In this document: positions 1 through 9,983 of the stretch, in pieces
Layout of the letters: each line of letters starts with the position of its first letter
Numbering within the stretch: position 1 is the stretch's first letter
Assembly (NCBI RefSeq): GCF_005144865.1
Contig: NZ_SWFM01000006.1
Location: 1-64,000, forward strand
DNA: 64,000 nucleotides
Reading direction: 5' to 3'
DNA from: Guptibacillus hwajinpoensis
GTDB taxonomy: Bacteria; Bacillota; Bacilli; Bacillales; Guptibacillaceae
Notes under the pieces: generated by a model
Seen by the model: only the letters and a program-made list of their open reading frames with translations
What the model was told of the DNA's origin: nothing
The model's database searches: none
Program-made: the position numbers and the translations under genes

Positions 1-106
<106 letters not shown>

Positions 107-115
107 ATTAAGGAA

Positions 116-144
116 GTCAGAGATCAATCGTCTCTGGCTTTTTT
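116..144 (+). terminator. Terminator of the rRNA operon
   Basis: An 8-bp stem (gtcagaga / tctctggc, one G-U pair) with a 7-base loop is followed by six T residues. It lies directly downstream of the 5S gene and fits an intrinsic terminator for the rRNA transcript. Confidence 0.85.
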
Positions 145-324
145 GTATGGTTTAAAGTTCTTCCGCTTCAAGAATAAACAAGAAAAACATCTTCGAAACC
201 TACGTAGGGGTGGGAGAAGCAAGAAATTCGAGGAAGCAAGTGATGTCAGACCGGAGTGGATATTCGGGAGAACCATGAGGATCTGGCATCGCGCAGCTGA
301 CGAAGAAGTTCGCCGCTTATCGCG

Positions 325-412
325 CCACGTGTGAGAACACAGAAGTTAAGCTCTCGCGCCGATGGTAGTTGAGGAATCTGCCCCTGCAAGAGTAGGACGT
401 CGTCGCTGGGCA
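325..412 (+). pseudogene. Decayed second 5S rRNA copy
   Basis: From about base 333 the sequence repeats the 5S gene at bases 44-105: gaacac-gaagttaagctc, gcgccgatggtagtt, then ctgcaagagtaggacg. Differences include loss of the cttca stretch, several substitutions in the ggatct loop and an extra cgt triplet near the 3' end. The 5' half of a normal 5S gene is missing or unrecognisable. The stretch between the two copies (150-325) has no convincing gene. The best reading is a remnant of a second rRNA operon end left by recombination; a divergent functional 5S is unlikely because the 5' strand needed for helix I is not seen. Confidence 0.7.
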
Positions 413-420
413 ACTTAAGA

Positions 421-452
421 AAAGCGAGAAACCAATTGGTTTCTCGCTTTTT
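421..452 (+). terminator. Terminator after the 5S remnant
   Basis: A perfect 13-bp inverted repeat (aaagcgagaaacc / ggtttctcgcttt) with a 4-base loop ends in a T run. It follows the decayed 5S copy as the other terminator follows the intact 5S copy, which supports duplication of the whole operon end. Confidence 0.85.
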
Positions 453-648
453 GCATGGTCTAAACCAGTTGCTCTTAGCTAATTACCACTGCTTACAAAT
501 AGAGTCGTGGATAAATGGCGCATTATCACTAAAGATCTTTATCACACCGCCAATTGATCATAAATAATCAGTAAATAATAATAAAACATCCTTCAGGGGA
601 TACTAACCTCCTTAATTACAAAAAATATTGAAAAAGGTGATTACATTT

Positions 649-1296
649 ATGGGAATGAAGGAAAAGATTTTTGGAAATGTTTCAACGAAAAATGAAGGTA
701 GCAAGGCTTTCTTCGAAGCAGTGAAAGAAAGAAGGTCTATCTATGGTATTGGAAAAGAGCGAACAATCTCAGATGAGAATCTACAAGAAGTGATTCAATA
801 TGCTGTTCTCCATACACCGTCAGCATTTAATTCACAGAGCGCGAGAGTGGTAGTGCTGCTTGACTATAGTCACACTAAGCTATGGAATGAGATTACGAAA
901 GAAACCCTTCGTGGCATTGTTCCGGCAGATCAATTTAGTTCTACAGAAGAGAAAATGAATAGCTTTGCAAATGGATATGGCACCGTGCTCTTTTTTGAAG
1001 ATCAAGATGTAATAAAAGGGCTTCAAGAAAAACTTCCTACGTTTGCAGATAACTTCCCGAAATGGTCACAGCATTCTTCAGGTATGCTTCAATTTGTCAT
1101 CTGGACTGCTCTTAAGAAGGAGGGTCTAGGCGCTTCCCTTCAGCATTATAACCCGCTTATTGATGCACAAGTAAAAGAAGAGTGGGATATTCCTCATAGC
1201 TGGGAGTTAATTGCCCAAATGCCTTTTGGTAATCAAACTGCTCCTCCTGGAGATAAAGAGTTTCAACCTGTTGAGGGACGAGTGAAATTTTACTAG
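649..1296 (+). CDS. Nitroreductase family protein
   Basis: Predicted FMN-dependent NAD(P)H oxidoreductase of 215 residues, the usual length for the family. The N-terminal RRSIYGIG segment is the typical FMN-phosphate-binding region, followed by PSAFNSQSARVVVL (about residues 65-78), and GLGASLQHYNP (about 167-177) is the usual C-terminal flavin contact. It resembles the YdgI/YodC-type group of small nitroreductases. The start at 649 was chosen because aaaggtga at 633-640 is well placed for it; an in-frame TTG at 628 has no ribosome site. It is a single gene with its own upstream region. The natural substrate cannot be told from sequence. Confidence 0.85.
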   Translation: MGMKEKIFGNVSTKNEGSKAFFEAVKERRSIYGIGKERTISDENLQEVIQYAVLHTPSAFNSQSARVVVLLDYSHTKLWNEITKETLRGIVPADQFSSTEEKMNSFANGYGTVLFFEDQDVIKGLQEKLPTFADNFPKWSQHSSGMLQFVIWTALKKEGLGASLQHYNPLIDAQVKEEWDIPHSWELIAQMPFGNQTAPPGDKEFQPVEGRVKFY

Positions 1297-1433
1297 TAAG
1301 TTACCTGAGGAAGTATGATGCTGCTTCTTTTTTTGTTTAATTTATTATATTTTTTCGTGAGAAATGAGGAGTCATGATAGTGCTATCCGTGCTTATATAA
1401 AAATGTAAAGACTACTAATTCTTAATAATAAAC

Positions 1434-1466
1434 AAAGAAGCGATTGAATATTATCAATCACTTCTT
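1434..1466 (-). terminator. Terminator of the Hsp20-like gene
   Basis: A 13-bp imperfect inverted repeat (aagaagcgattga / tcaatcacttctt, one mismatch) lies just past the stop codon of the reverse-strand gene, and the reverse strand continues T-rich. Confidence 0.6.
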
Positions 1467-1472
1467 ATTCAA

Positions 1473-1913
1473 TTATTCTCCTGATTCATCATCTTTAATC
1501 TTCAAACGCTTCCGTTCTTCCTTCGATTCGATCAGTCGATGGAGATGGATCAACAGTATACCCCGCTTGTAGCTAGCATCAATTGGTTTTTCGCGTACTG
1601 GAAATGGAAGTTCCACAATTCGTTCAAAAGGACCATGCTTGTATTCTTCCTGAACATTTCGATAGCCTTTAAGAGATAAATTTGTCTGACCTTTTACTTT
1701 GAGCGTACGATAATGAATATAGACATCCACATCATCCACTTTTTTTATACCAGGGAGATAGACGGTGCAGATCAATTCATTGCCAGCTTCGTAGAGATTG
1801 ACGAGAGGGCCATTTGATACGAACATATCCTGAAAATCCGTCCAGAAATCATCTCCCATGAATTTGTTCATTTTATTTCGCCAGTCATACATTTGACTCC
1901 AGTAATCTCCCAT
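1473..1913 (-). CDS. Hsp20/alpha-crystallin family protein
   Basis: Protein of 146 residues with an alpha-crystallin-type beta-sandwich in the second half: NELICTVYLPGIKKVDDVDVYI, then LKVKGQT, a charged loop with EEYKHGPFERIVELPFPV and the closing RGILLIHL strands (about residues 46-128). This is the normal small heat-shock layout. The N-terminal 40 residues are rich in Trp, Tyr, Met and Phe (MGDYWSQMYDW), as in Bacillus spore-associated Hsp20-like proteins such as CotM and GerT, so a spore-coat role is an alternative to a cytosolic chaperone. The Shine-Dalgarno site is a strong ggaggag. It stands alone on the reverse strand. Confidence 0.75.
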   Translation of the reverse strand: MGDYWSQMYDWRNKMNKFMGDDFWTDFQDMFVSNGPLVNLYEAGNELICTVYLPGIKKVDDVDVYIHYRTLKVKGQTNLSLKGYRNVQEEYKHGPFERIVELPFPVREKPIDASYKRGILLIHLHRLIESKEERKRLKIKDDESGE

Positions 1914-2147
1914 GACTTCTCCTCCTGGGCTTTTTTCCAGTATATGCTCACAGTATATCTTTGTTAAAAAGATAAAATGCAGTTTAAAACCCTCGGTAAA
2001 GTGAATGGTATAAAAGAAGGTTCTGATTGAAATAGACTATTGAAACTTTTTAGTTAGAATCAGTAAATAACGCATGCGGTACGATGTTTGATCGTGTTAT
2101 GCTAGGGAAAGTTCGAGTTTTAGCGATAAGGAAGAAGGAGGATGGAC

Positions 2148-2675
2148 ATGCTTGATAGTGGTCTTGGCATGGTTGCTACCATTTTTGCTATTAATATCGT
2201 ATATGTATCATTTCTTACGATGCGTACGATTCTAACGCTTAAAGGGCAGCGATACCTTGCAGCAATTACTGGGACAATTGAAATTGCGATTTATGTTATT
2301 GGACTTGGTCTCGTCCTCGATAATCTTGGGCAGATACAGAACGTTATTGCTTATGCCCTAGGTTTTGGTGTGGGTATTATAGTAGGAATGAAGATTGAAG
2401 AGTACCTTGCACTTGGTTATATTACAGTAAATGCGATTACTACGAAGCTTGAAGATGATATTCCCAATAAATTAAGAGACGTTGGCTATGGTGTAACACA
2501 TTATCTTGCCCATGGACGTCAGGGAGAACGCCTTGTGATGCAGGTTCTAACTTCACGCAAGTCTGAACGTAAGCTCTATCAGGCAATTGAAGAGCTCGAT
2601 CCGAAGGCATTCGTCATCTCCTATGAACCCCGTACCTTCCAGGGAGGATTCTGGGTTAGAAAAATCCGGAGGTAA
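2148..2675 (+). CDS. yebE: UPF0316 / DUF2179 membrane protein YebE
   Basis: Protein of about 175 residues. Three hydrophobic segments fill the first 90 residues ([52 protein letters not shown]), and a soluble DUF2179-type domain follows ([41 protein letters not shown]). This matches B. subtilis YebE in sequence type and in position just before yebG and purE. Its function is not established. The start at 2148 is preferred over 2142 because aaggag at 2135-2140 is too close to the earlier ATG. The downstream gene begins three bases after its stop, so the two are almost certainly co-transcribed. Confidence 0.9.
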   Translation: MLDSGLGMVATIFAINIVYVSFLTMRTILTLKGQRYLAAITGTIEIAIYVIGLGLVLDNLGQIQNVIAYALGFGVGIIVGMKIEEYLALGYITVNAITTKLEDDIPNKLRDVGYGVTHYLAHGRQGERLVMQVLTSRKSERKLYQAIEELDPKAFVISYEPRTFQGGFWVRKIRR

Positions 2676-2678
2676 TGT

Positions 2679-2873
2679 ATGGAAAAGAAGCCTAAGAAAA
2701 AGAAGTTTGAAGTTCAAGAAAATGAATCTCTCTCAGACTGCTTAAAGCGAATGGATGATGAAGGCTATATGCCAGTCAGACGCCGTGAAGAGCCAGTGTT
2801 TAAAGAACGTAAAGGATCTAAAGAACCCGAGCATTGCGGACAGAGAATTGTTTTTGAAGGAAAGTTGAAGTAA
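2679..2873 (+). CDS. yebG: NETI-motif protein YebG
   Basis: A 64-residue, very basic protein ([11 protein letters not shown] start) with the conserved pattern [26 protein letters not shown]. This is the small protein found between yebE and purE in Bacillus. In place of the NETI sequence itself this copy has NESL. Function is unknown; the lysine-rich N-terminus suggests nucleic-acid or anionic membrane contact, but that is inference only. It is translated directly after yebE. Confidence 0.85.
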   Translation: MEKKPKKKKFEVQENESLSDCLKRMDDEGYMPVRRREEPVFKERKGSKEPEHCGQRIVFEGKLK

Positions 2874-2903
2874 AAACCGAACATTATCCATAATATAAAA
2901 CAC

Positions 2904-2934
2904 ATCGTTCGATTTTACGTTGACAGTTGAACGT
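2904..2934 (+). promoter_or_regulatory. Candidate PurR operator (PurBox pair)
   Basis: A gttcg core at 2907-2911 within atcgttcgatttt fits the reverse PurBox pattern. A weaker gaac core follows at 2929-2932, in the opposite orientation and about 20 bases away, as in the divergent PurBox pairs of B. subtilis. The second box overlaps the likely -35 element. The call rests on motif similarity only. Confidence 0.5.
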
Positions 2935-2950
2935 GGCTCTTGTTACTATG
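2920..2950 (+). promoter_or_regulatory. Likely sigma-A promoter of the pur operon
   Basis: A perfect ttgaca -35 hexamer lies at 2920-2925. A tactat -10 candidate at 2945-2950 is 19 bases away, slightly long, about 20 bases before the riboswitch. The -35 is convincing; the -10 is less certain. Confidence 0.6.
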
Positions 2951-2971
2951 TAAGAAGAGTTAAAAGGATAC

Positions 2972-3039
2972 CTCATATAATCTTGGGAATAAGGCCCATA
3001 AGTTTCTACCTGACGACCATTAATCGTCGGACTATGAGG
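2972..3039 (+). promoter_or_regulatory. Purine riboswitch aptamer, guanine/hypoxanthine type
   Basis: P1 strands ctcata / tatgag enclose the conserved ataatc, the agtttctacc J2/3 core and ggactatgag. P2 (cttggg / cccat-aag) and P3 (tgacga / tcgtcg) hairpins are both present. The base preceding the final tatg is C, the residue that pairs with the ligand; C specifies guanine or hypoxanthine, whereas adenine switches have U there. It lies between promoter and terminator in the leader of the pur operon, as in B. subtilis. Confidence 0.95.
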
Positions 3040-3086
3040 GGGAAAGTCGTGTTTTGCATAGTGCAGGACAGGATGGATGTGTTTTC

Positions 3087-3144
3087 GCCCGAGGTAGAAG
3101 CTTCTTCTAGTTAATAGAAGAATTCTATCTCGGGCTTTTCTTTT
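3087..3144 (+). terminator. Riboswitch-controlled terminator in the pur leader
   Basis: A long stem (gcccgaggtagaa / ttctatctcgggc plus an inner ttcttcta / tagaagaa) is followed by ttttcttttatt. It lies 48 bases after the aptamer and 51 bases before purE. Ligand binding to the aptamer is expected to favour this hairpin and stop transcription before the operon. Confidence 0.9.
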
Positions 3145-3194
3145 ATTATCGAACTATTTAGATTAATCAGCACCTTCACTGAAGGAGGAATAGC

Positions 3195-3680
3195 ATGATA
3201 GCGGAAATTGGCATCATAATGGGTAGCACATCAGATTGGGAAACGATGAAGCATGCCTGTGACATACTAGAAGAACTTAATATATCATTTGAGAAAAAGG
3301 TTGTTTCAGCTCACAGAACACCTGAGTTAATGTTTGAGTACGCAGAGTCAGCAAGAGAGCGCGGACTTAAAGTGATTATTGCAGGTGCTGGTGGCGCCGC
3401 ACATTTGCCAGGTATGGTTGCTGCTAAGACAACACTTCCAGTAATAGGGGTGCCTGTTCAATCGCGAACATTGAATGGTCTTGATTCATTGCTTTCCATT
3501 GTTCAGATGCCAGGAGGAATACCAGTCGCAACAGTGGCGATTGGAAAAGCAGGAGCGAAGAACGCAGGGCTTCTAGCAGCACAAATTCTAAGCACGAACG
3601 ATAAAGGAATTGAACAGAAGCTTAGCGATTATCGAACACAGATGAAAGAAGCGGTACTCGAAAGTAGTGATACTTTATGA
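3195..3680 (+). CDS. purE: N5-carboxyaminoimidazole ribonucleotide mutase PurE
   Basis: Converts N5-CAIR to CAIR in IMP synthesis. The 161 residues carry the phosphate-binding GSTSDWETM (10-18), the SAHRTP loop with the catalytic histidine (about 40-45) and the [11 protein letters not shown] segment (63-73), all class I PurE marks. The class I type agrees with purK following, since only that class uses N5-CAIR. aggagg precedes the ATG. It is the first gene of the pur operon and overlaps purK by 4 bases (atga). Confidence 0.97.
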   Translation: MIAEIGIIMGSTSDWETMKHACDILEELNISFEKKVVSAHRTPELMFEYAESARERGLKVIIAGAGGAAHLPGMVAAKTTLPVIGVPVQSRTLNGLDSLLSIVQMPGGIPVATVAIGKAGAKNAGLLAAQILSTNDKGIEQKLSDYRTQMKEAVLESSDTL

Positions 3681-4789
3681 ATAGAACCATTTTACCCGGA
3701 AGCACAATAGGAATTCTAGGTGGCGGTCAGCTTGGTAGAATGATGGCCTTGAAGGCAAGAGAGATGGGCTATCGTATCGCTGTACTTGAACCTAAGAGCG
3801 GTTCACCATGTGGTCAAGTAGCGGATCATGAAGTTGTAAGTGGGTATGATGATCTGGATGGAGCTAGAGAGCTTCGAGATGTTAGTGACGTGATTACTTT
3901 TGAATTTGAGAATATCACTCATGAAACAGCCCAATGGCTTACGGAGAATGCTTATATGCCACAGGGTGGCGAGTTACTTCGCATCACACAGGATCGTTAC
4001 ATTGAGAAGACAACCATTCAGAAATCAGGCCTTCAAGTTGCACCTTTTGAAGCAGTGGATTCTAAACAAGACCTTGAGAATGCTATAAAGAAGATCGGCT
4101 TACCTTCCGTACTTAAAACACGGACTGGCGGTTACGATGGAAAAGGTCAGTGGGTTTTAAGAAAGCAAGAAGACATTGAATCTCTTTCGTTTCCAAATGT
4201 ACCTTGTATACTTGAAAGCTGGGTGCCGTTTCAAAAAGAACTGTCTGTTATTGTCACACGAAGCGTAACAGGAGAGACAACAACGTTCCCTGTAGGAGAG
4301 AACATTCACGTTAACAATATTCTTCATCAAACGATTGTTCCAGCGCGAGTAGACGAGACAATGAAGAACGAGGCGAGTGAGGTTGGAAAACAACTTGCCA
4401 ATAATCTGAACCTTGTTGGAACACTTGCAGTTGAACTTTTCTTAAAAGATAATGAGCTATATGTAAATGAACTTGCACCAAGACCTCACAATTCAGGACA
4501 TTATACGATGGAAGCATGCGAGACTTCTCAATTTGAACAACATATCCGAGCGATATGTGGCTTGCCACTTGGAAGCACGAAGCAGTTAAAGCCCGTTGTA
4601 ATGGGGAATTTACTCGGTCAGCATGTATCACCTCTTATGAAAAGTGTATCGGAACTTGGTAGCGCAAAGCTTCATTTATATGGAAAAGACGAAGCGAAGC
4701 ATAATCGCAAAATGGGTCATGTTAATTTTCTTGCATCATCAACTGAAGATGCGATTGAGCGGATGACGCAATGGAAATTATGGCAGTAA
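3677..4789 (+). CDS. purK: N5-carboxyaminoimidazole ribonucleotide synthase PurK
   Basis: ATP-grasp enzyme of 370 residues that carboxylates AIR with bicarbonate and ATP to N5-CAIR, the substrate of PurE. The N-terminal [12 protein letters not shown] (12-23) is the typical start of the fold. [11 protein letters not shown] (about 148-158) is the ATP-binding loop, and [13 protein letters not shown] (about 265-277) carries metal-binding residues. Its start codon overlaps the purE stop, pointing to translational coupling. Confidence 0.97.
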   Translation: MNRTILPGSTIGILGGGQLGRMMALKAREMGYRIAVLEPKSGSPCGQVADHEVVSGYDDLDGARELRDVSDVITFEFENITHETAQWLTENAYMPQGGELLRITQDRYIEKTTIQKSGLQVAPFEAVDSKQDLENAIKKIGLPSVLKTRTGGYDGKGQWVLRKQEDIESLSFPNVPCILESWVPFQKELSVIVTRSVTGETTTFPVGENIHVNNILHQTIVPARVDETMKNEASEVGKQLANNLNLVGTLAVELFLKDNELYVNELAPRPHNSGHYTMEACETSQFEQHIRAICGLPLGSTKQLKPVVMGNLLGQHVSPLMKSVSELGSAKLHLYGKDEAKHNRKMGHVNFLASSTEDAIERMTQWKLWQ

Positions 4790-4814
4790 AGATAATAGAC
4801 CAGGAGGACTTAAT

Positions 4815-6107
4815 ATGATTGAACGTTATACACGCCCAGAGATGGGAGCTATTTGGACAGAGGAAAATCGCTACAATGCGTGGCTCGAGGTAGAAATTCT
4901 TGCATGTGAAGCATGGGCAGAGTTGGGAATTATTCCTAAAGAGGACGTACAAAAAATCCGTGAGAACGCAGGATTTAACGTGGAACGCATACATGCGATT
5001 GAAGAGGAAACGCGCCATGACGTCGTTGCTTTTACTAGAGCTGTTTCAGAAACGCTAGGAGAAGAGCGTAAGTGGGTGCATTATGGTTTAACGTCAACAG
5101 ATGTGGTCGACACAGCTTTGTCTTACCAGCTTAAGCAAGCGAACGATCTTTTGATTAAGGATATTGAAAAATTCATTGAGGTCCTAAAAGCAAAAGCACA
5201 GGAACATAAATACACAGTTATGATGGGTAGAACGCATGGTGTTCATGCAGAACCAACAACTTTTGGTCTTAAAATGGCTCTTTGGTATGAAGAAATGAAG
5301 CGTAACCTTGATCGCTTCAAAACAGCTTCTGAAAATGTTCGATTCGGTAAGCTATCTGGAGCCGTTGGAACATATGCGAACATTGATCCGTTTATTGAGC
5401 AGTATGTGTGTGAAAAGATTGGTCTTCAACCAGCACCAATTTCGACACAAACACTTCAGCGCGATCGTCATGCACACTATATGTCATCACTTGCGCTTGT
5501 TGCGACGTCTATCGAGAAGTTTGCAGTTGAAATCCGTGGACTACAGAAAAGTGAAACGCGTGAGGTGGAAGAATTCTTTGCGAAAGGCCAAAAAGGCTCA
5601 TCCGCAATGCCGCATAAACGTAACCCAATCGGCTCTGAAAACATGACGGGTATGGCACGCGTGATTCGCGGCTACATGACAACAGCATACGAGAATGTAG
5701 CACTTTGGCACGAGCGCGATATCTCTCATTCTTCTGCAGAACGTGTGATTTTGCCAGATGCAACGATAGCACTTAATTATATGCTGAATCGTTTTGCAGG
5801 GATCGTTTCAAAGCTAACGGTTTTCCCAGAAAACATGAAGCGTAATATGACGAGAACATACGGATTAATCTACAGCCAGCGCGTTCTTCTATCTCTTATT
5901 GATAAAGGGATGTCACGAGAAGAAGCATATGATCTTGTTCAACCGAAAACAATGGATGCTTGGGAGCGCGGAATTCAATTTAGAGAGCTAGTAGAAGCCG
6001 ATCCTAAAATTACCGATCAACTGAGTGAATCAGAAATTGAAGATTGCTTTGACTACAACTACCACCTGAAGCCGGTGGATATGATATTTGAACGTCTCGG
6101 ACTTTAA
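4815..6107 (+). CDS. purB: Adenylosuccinate lyase PurB
   Basis: Cleaves fumarate from SAICAR and from adenylosuccinate, so it acts twice in purine synthesis. The 430 residues equal the Bacillus enzyme length. The fumarase/aspartase superfamily signature [11 protein letters not shown] is at about 261-271, with a serine-bearing flexible loop; [13 protein letters not shown] (about 139-151) and TSTDVVDTA (about 93-101) are the other two conserved active-site regions. aggagg-type site at 4801-4806. It lies 25 bases after purK and 22 before purC. Confidence 0.97.
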   Translation: MIERYTRPEMGAIWTEENRYNAWLEVEILACEAWAELGIIPKEDVQKIRENAGFNVERIHAIEEETRHDVVAFTRAVSETLGEERKWVHYGLTSTDVVDTALSYQLKQANDLLIKDIEKFIEVLKAKAQEHKYTVMMGRTHGVHAEPTTFGLKMALWYEEMKRNLDRFKTASENVRFGKLSGAVGTYANIDPFIEQYVCEKIGLQPAPISTQTLQRDRHAHYMSSLALVATSIEKFAVEIRGLQKSETREVEEFFAKGQKGSSAMPHKRNPIGSENMTGMARVIRGYMTTAYENVALWHERDISHSSAERVILPDATIALNYMLNRFAGIVSKLTVFPENMKRNMTRTYGLIYSQRVLLSLIDKGMSREEAYDLVQPKTMDAWERGIQFRELVEADPKITDQLSESEIEDCFDYNYHLKPVDMIFERLGL

Positions 6108-6129
6108 TTAAGCATCGGAGGGGATCACC

Positions 6130-6855
6130 ATGGAAAAGCAAGGATTGTTGTACGAAGGAAAAGCGAAGAGAATTTATGCAACAAACGAAGCAGAGGTTGT
6201 TTGGGTCGAGTATAAAGACTCAGCAACAGCTTATAACGGTGAGAAGAAAGCAACAATCACAGGTAAAGGAAGACTGAACAATGAAATTACGAGTTTGCTC
6301 TTTAATTATCTGAAGAGTGCGGGTATCGAGAGTCATTTTATTGAAAAGTTGTCTTCTACAGAGCAGCTTGTGAAGCGGGTATCGATCGTGCCACTTGAAG
6401 TAGTTGTTCGGAACATCGCTGCTGGGAGCTTTTCCAAACGAACCGGTGTTGAAGAAGGTAAACTTCTAAAACAGCCGATTGTTGAATTCTATTACAAGAA
6501 TGATGACCTTGGTGATCCTCTTCTTACGCTTGATCATGTGCTCGAACTTGAGCTTGCAACAGAAGATACGGTTAACGATTTGAAAGAACGGGCGTTAAGA
6601 ATAAATACGCTATTACGAGAGTATTTTCTTGAGCGTGATGTGAAACTAGTGGACTTTAAGCTTGAATTCGGTATAACAGCAGATGGAATGATAATGCTTG
6701 CTGATGAAATATCGCCGGATACATGTAGATTATGGGACAGCAATACAAATGAAAAACTGGATAAAGACGTGTTTCGAAGAGATATTGGTAATCTAACAGA
6801 AGCGTACGAACAAATTCTAGCTCGTTTAGGGGGATCCGAATCATGTATAAAGTAA
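6130..6855 (+). CDS. purC: SAICAR synthetase PurC
   Basis: Joins CAIR and aspartate with ATP to form SAICAR. The 241 residues show the EGKAKRIY nucleotide-binding start (9-16), the VVRNIAAGSFSKR segment (about 92-104) and the DEISPDTCRLWD signature (about 196-207). A strong ggagggg lies before the ATG. The coding region overlaps purS by 13 bases. Confidence 0.97.
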   Translation: MEKQGLLYEGKAKRIYATNEAEVVWVEYKDSATAYNGEKKATITGKGRLNNEITSLLFNYLKSAGIESHFIEKLSSTEQLVKRVSIVPLEVVVRNIAAGSFSKRTGVEEGKLLKQPIVEFYYKNDDLGDPLLTLDHVLELELATEDTVNDLKERALRINTLLREYFLERDVKLVDFKLEFGITADGMIMLADEISPDTCRLWDSNTNEKLDKDVFRRDIGNLTEAYEQILARLGGSESCIK

Positions 6856-7094
6856 AAGTCTATGTAACGTTAAAAGAAAGTGTACTAGATCCACAAGGGA
6901 GTGCTGTTAAGAATTCACTCCACAGTCTTTCTTATAATGAAGTAGAAGATGTACGAATCGGGAAATACATGGAGCTTACCGTTAGGGATACGGAAAACCT
7001 TGATCAGCGTATTCAAGAAATTTGCGAGAAGCTTCTTGCTAATACAGTGATTGAAGATTACACCTATGAAATCGAGGAGGGAGTCGCACAGTGA
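6843..7094 (+). CDS. purS: FGAM synthase subunit PurS
   Basis: Small (83-residue) subunit that joins PurL and PurQ into the formylglycinamidine ribonucleotide synthase complex of Gram-positives. The [19 protein letters not shown] start and the basic and acidic dimer-forming strands ([11 protein letters not shown]) are typical. It overlaps purC upstream and purQ downstream by 4 bases, as expected for stoichiometric subunits. Confidence 0.96.
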   Translation: MYKVKVYVTLKESVLDPQGSAVKNSLHSLSYNEVEDVRIGKYMELTVRDTENLDQRIQEICEKLLANTVIEDYTYEIEEGVAQ

Positions 7095-7774
7095 AATTTG
7101 CAGTGATTGTGTTCCCGGGTTCTAACTGCGATGTGGATATGTATCACGCCATCAAAGATGAGCTTGGAGAAGAAGCGGTTTATGTCCGGTACGATGAGCA
7201 GAATCTAGCAAACTACGATGCGATTCTTCTACCAGGTGGGTTTTCATATGGAGATTATTTACGAAGTGGTGCGATTGCTCGCTTTGCACCAATCATGCCT
7301 GAAGTGATTAAGGCAGCTGAAGCTGGTAAGCCAGTATTAGGTGTTTGCAACGGATTCCAAATTCTCTTGGAAGCAGGTCTATTGCCAGGGGCAATGAAAC
7401 GAAACAAGAACTTGAAATTTATGTGCCGTCCTGTGACATTACGAGTTCAAAACAATGAAACAATGTTTACTTCAGCATATGAGAACGGTGAAGAAATTAC
7501 AGTGCCGATTGCTCATGGTGAAGGAAATTACTATTGCGATGAAGAAACGCTAGCACAGCTTAAGAAAGACAATCGTATTGCATTCAGCTATGCAGATAAT
7601 CCGAATGGTTCGGTTGAAGATATTGCAGGAATCGTGAATGAAGAAGGCAATGTGCTTGGCATGATGCCACACCCTGAACGAGCAGTGGATGAGTTATTAG
7701 GAAGCGCGGATGGATTGAAGCTATTTAAATCGATACTACGCAACTGGAGGGAATCCAATGTCACACATGCATGA
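7091..7774 (+). CDS. purQ: FGAM synthase glutaminase subunit PurQ
   Basis: Class I glutamine amidotransferase subunit of 227 residues that releases ammonia for the PurL reaction. [16 protein letters not shown] (about 50-65) forms the oxyanion region, the nucleophile is the Cys of GVCNGFQIL (about 84-92), and the His/Glu pair is in MMPHPERAV (about 193-201). It begins with GTG, preceded by gaggaggga. It overlaps purS and purL (17 bases). Confidence 0.97.
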   Translation: MKFAVIVFPGSNCDVDMYHAIKDELGEEAVYVRYDEQNLANYDAILLPGGFSYGDYLRSGAIARFAPIMPEVIKAAEAGKPVLGVCNGFQILLEAGLLPGAMKRNKNLKFMCRPVTLRVQNNETMFTSAYENGEEITVPIAHGEGNYYCDEETLAQLKKDNRIAFSYADNPNGSVEDIAGIVNEEGNVLGMMPHPERAVDELLGSADGLKLFKSILRNWRESNVTHA

Positions 7775-9983
7775 ACCTACACCTGAGATGATCAAAGGTC
7801 AAAAGATCTATAGCCAAATGGGCTTAACAGATGACGAGTTCGGTATGGTAGAAAAGATTCTTGGCCGAACACCTAACTATACAGAGACAGGGCTTTTCTC
7901 GGTGATGTGGTCAGAGCACTGTAGCTACAAGAATTCTAAGCCTGTACTGAAGAAGTTTCCGATTACAGGTGAACGTGTTCTTCAGGGACCTGGTGAAGGA
8001 GCGGGCATCGTTGATATTGGAGATGAGCAGGCTGTTGTTTTTAAGATTGAAAGTCACAATCACCCTTCAGCTATTGAGCCCTATCAAGGCGCAGCTACTG
8101 GAGTTGGTGGCATTATCCGTGACGTTTTCTCTATGGGTGCTCGACCAATTGCGCTTCTTAATTCTCTTCGTTTCGGTGAACTTAGCAACCCGAAAGTGAA
8201 GTACCTTTTTGAAGAAGTAGTTGCAGGGATTGCTGGCTACGGTAATTGTATCGGAATTCCAACAGTGGGAGGAGAGGTACAGTTTGATGCTTCTTACGAC
8301 GGTAATCCACTTGTTAATGCTATGTGTGTTGGTTTAATTGATCATAAAGATATTCAAAAGGGGATTGCATCCGGAGCTGGTAACACGGTGATGTACGTTG
8401 GTGCAAGCACAGGACGTGACGGAATTCACGGTGCAACCTTCGCATCAGAAGAATTGACAGATGCTTCTGACGAAAAGCGCCCTGCTGTTCAAGTTGGCGA
8501 TCCGTTCATGGAGAAACTTCTTCTTGAAGCGTGTCTCGAGCTTGTTCACTGTGATGCACTTGTTGGTATTCAGGATATGGGAGCAGCTGGATTAACATCA
8601 TCCGCTTCAGAAATGGCAAGTAAAGCTGGTATGGGAATTGAGATGAATCTTGATGAAGTTCCTCAGCGCGAAAAAGGCATGACACCTTATGAAATGATGC
8701 TTTCTGAATCACAGGAGCGAATGCTTGTGGTTGTTAAAAGGGGTCATGAAGCAGAGATCAAAGAAATTACGGATCGCTGGGGTCTCTTGTGTAAAGAAAT
8801 TGGCGTAGTGACAGAAGATAAGAGGTTCAAACTTCTTCATAAAGGCGAAGTTGTAGCAGATGTACCAGTTGATGCACTCGCTGAGGAAGCACCTGTTTAC
8901 CATAAACCATCCCGCATTCCAGATTACTATATTGAAAATCAGCAGATTCATAAACCGATTCCAGTTGTGGAAGATGCGAAGGAGATGCTTTATACCCTTC
9001 TTAGTCAGCCAACTATTTCAAGTAAGGAATGGGTTTTTGATCAGTATGATTACATGGTTCGTACGAATACAGTTGTTGCACCTGGATCTGACGCAGCCGT
9101 TGTTCGCGTCCGCGGTACAAGAAAAGCCCTAGCGATGACAACGGACTGTAACTCTCGCTATTTGTATCTTGATCCTGAAGTTGGCGGACAAATTGCTGTT
9201 GCAGAAGCTGCGCGTAATATTGTTTGTTCTGGTGGAGAGCCACTAGCGATTACAGATTGCTTAAACTTCGGAAACCCTGAGAAGCCTGAAATCTTCTGGC
9301 AGATTGAAAAAGCCACAGATGGTATGAGTGAAGCGTGTCGTATGCTGAACGCCCCAGTAATCGGTGGAAATGTATCTCTTTATAATGAAACGAACGGCGT
9401 CGCAGTCTATCCAACGCCGGTTGTCGGTATGGTAGGACTTGTTCATGACCTCGATCATGTAACAACACAAGCCTTCAAAGAAGAAGGAAACTTGATTTAT
9501 ATGCTAGGAGAAACTGGTGAGGATTTCGGTGGGAGTGAGCTTCAAAAGTATCTAGACGGGAAAATTTCTGGTCAGGCTCCTACTTTAAATCTTGAAGTGG
9601 AGAAAGAGCTTCAGAACCAATTGTTAACAGCGATTCAGGATGGATTTGTAGAATCAGCACATGACCTTGCAGAAGGTGGACTTAGTGTCGCTCTTGCAGA
9701 ATCATTAATTGGAACAGATTTTGGTGCCAATGTACGCATCGATGGAGAAGTAACAACAGATCTATTTAGTGAAACACAATCTCGTTTTCTTGTAACCATC
9801 AAGGGGGAACATCAGCGGGCATTTGAGCTACGAACTGGAGCGAAACTAATCGGCGAGGTTACTGGTACTGGTATTTTAACGATTATGCATGAAGATGAAA
9901 CGCATATCTTCGATGCTCCTGTTCAAGAACTTGAAGCAGCCTGGAAGGGAGCTATTCCATGTTTGGTGAAATCAAAGGCTTAA
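7758..9983 (+). CDS. purL: FGAM synthase large subunit PurL (small-type)
   Basis: ATP-dependent synthetase subunit of 741 residues, the short Gram-positive form that needs PurQ and PurS rather than the 1300-residue fused form. [17 protein letters not shown] (about 51-67), [23 protein letters not shown] (about 95-117, catalytic His) and SHDLAEGGL-type segment [16 protein letters not shown] (about 634-649) are present. Two repeated AIR-synthase halves can be seen. The 3' end overlaps purF by 25 bases. Confidence 0.97.
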   Translation: MSHMHEPTPEMIKGQKIYSQMGLTDDEFGMVEKILGRTPNYTETGLFSVMWSEHCSYKNSKPVLKKFPITGERVLQGPGEGAGIVDIGDEQAVVFKIESHNHPSAIEPYQGAATGVGGIIRDVFSMGARPIALLNSLRFGELSNPKVKYLFEEVVAGIAGYGNCIGIPTVGGEVQFDASYDGNPLVNAMCVGLIDHKDIQKGIASGAGNTVMYVGASTGRDGIHGATFASEELTDASDEKRPAVQVGDPFMEKLLLEACLELVHCDALVGIQDMGAAGLTSSASEMASKAGMGIEMNLDEVPQREKGMTPYEMMLSESQERMLVVVKRGHEAEIKEITDRWGLLCKEIGVVTEDKRFKLLHKGEVVADVPVDALAEEAPVYHKPSRIPDYYIENQQIHKPIPVVEDAKEMLYTLLSQPTISSKEWVFDQYDYMVRTNTVVAPGSDAAVVRVRGTRKALAMTTDCNSRYLYLDPEVGGQIAVAEAARNIVCSGGEPLAITDCLNFGNPEKPEIFWQIEKATDGMSEACRMLNAPVIGGNVSLYNETNGVAVYPTPVVGMVGLVHDLDHVTTQAFKEEGNLIYMLGETGEDFGGSELQKYLDGKISGQAPTLNLEVEKELQNQLLTAIQDGFVESAHDLAEGGLSVALAESLIGTDFGANVRIDGEVTTDLFSETQSRFLVTIKGEHQRAFELRTGAKLIGEVTGTGILTIMHEDETHIFDAPVQELEAAWKGAIPCLVKSKA

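Noticed and set aside
2920-3114. A 64-codon reading frame in the purE leader
   Set aside because: It coincides with the promoter, the purine aptamer and the terminator stem; the sequence is explained by RNA structure.
4157-4631. Long antisense frames inside purK, and similar ones within purL, purH and other pur genes
   Set aside because: They follow the codon phase of the sense gene, lack ribosome sites and show no family features.
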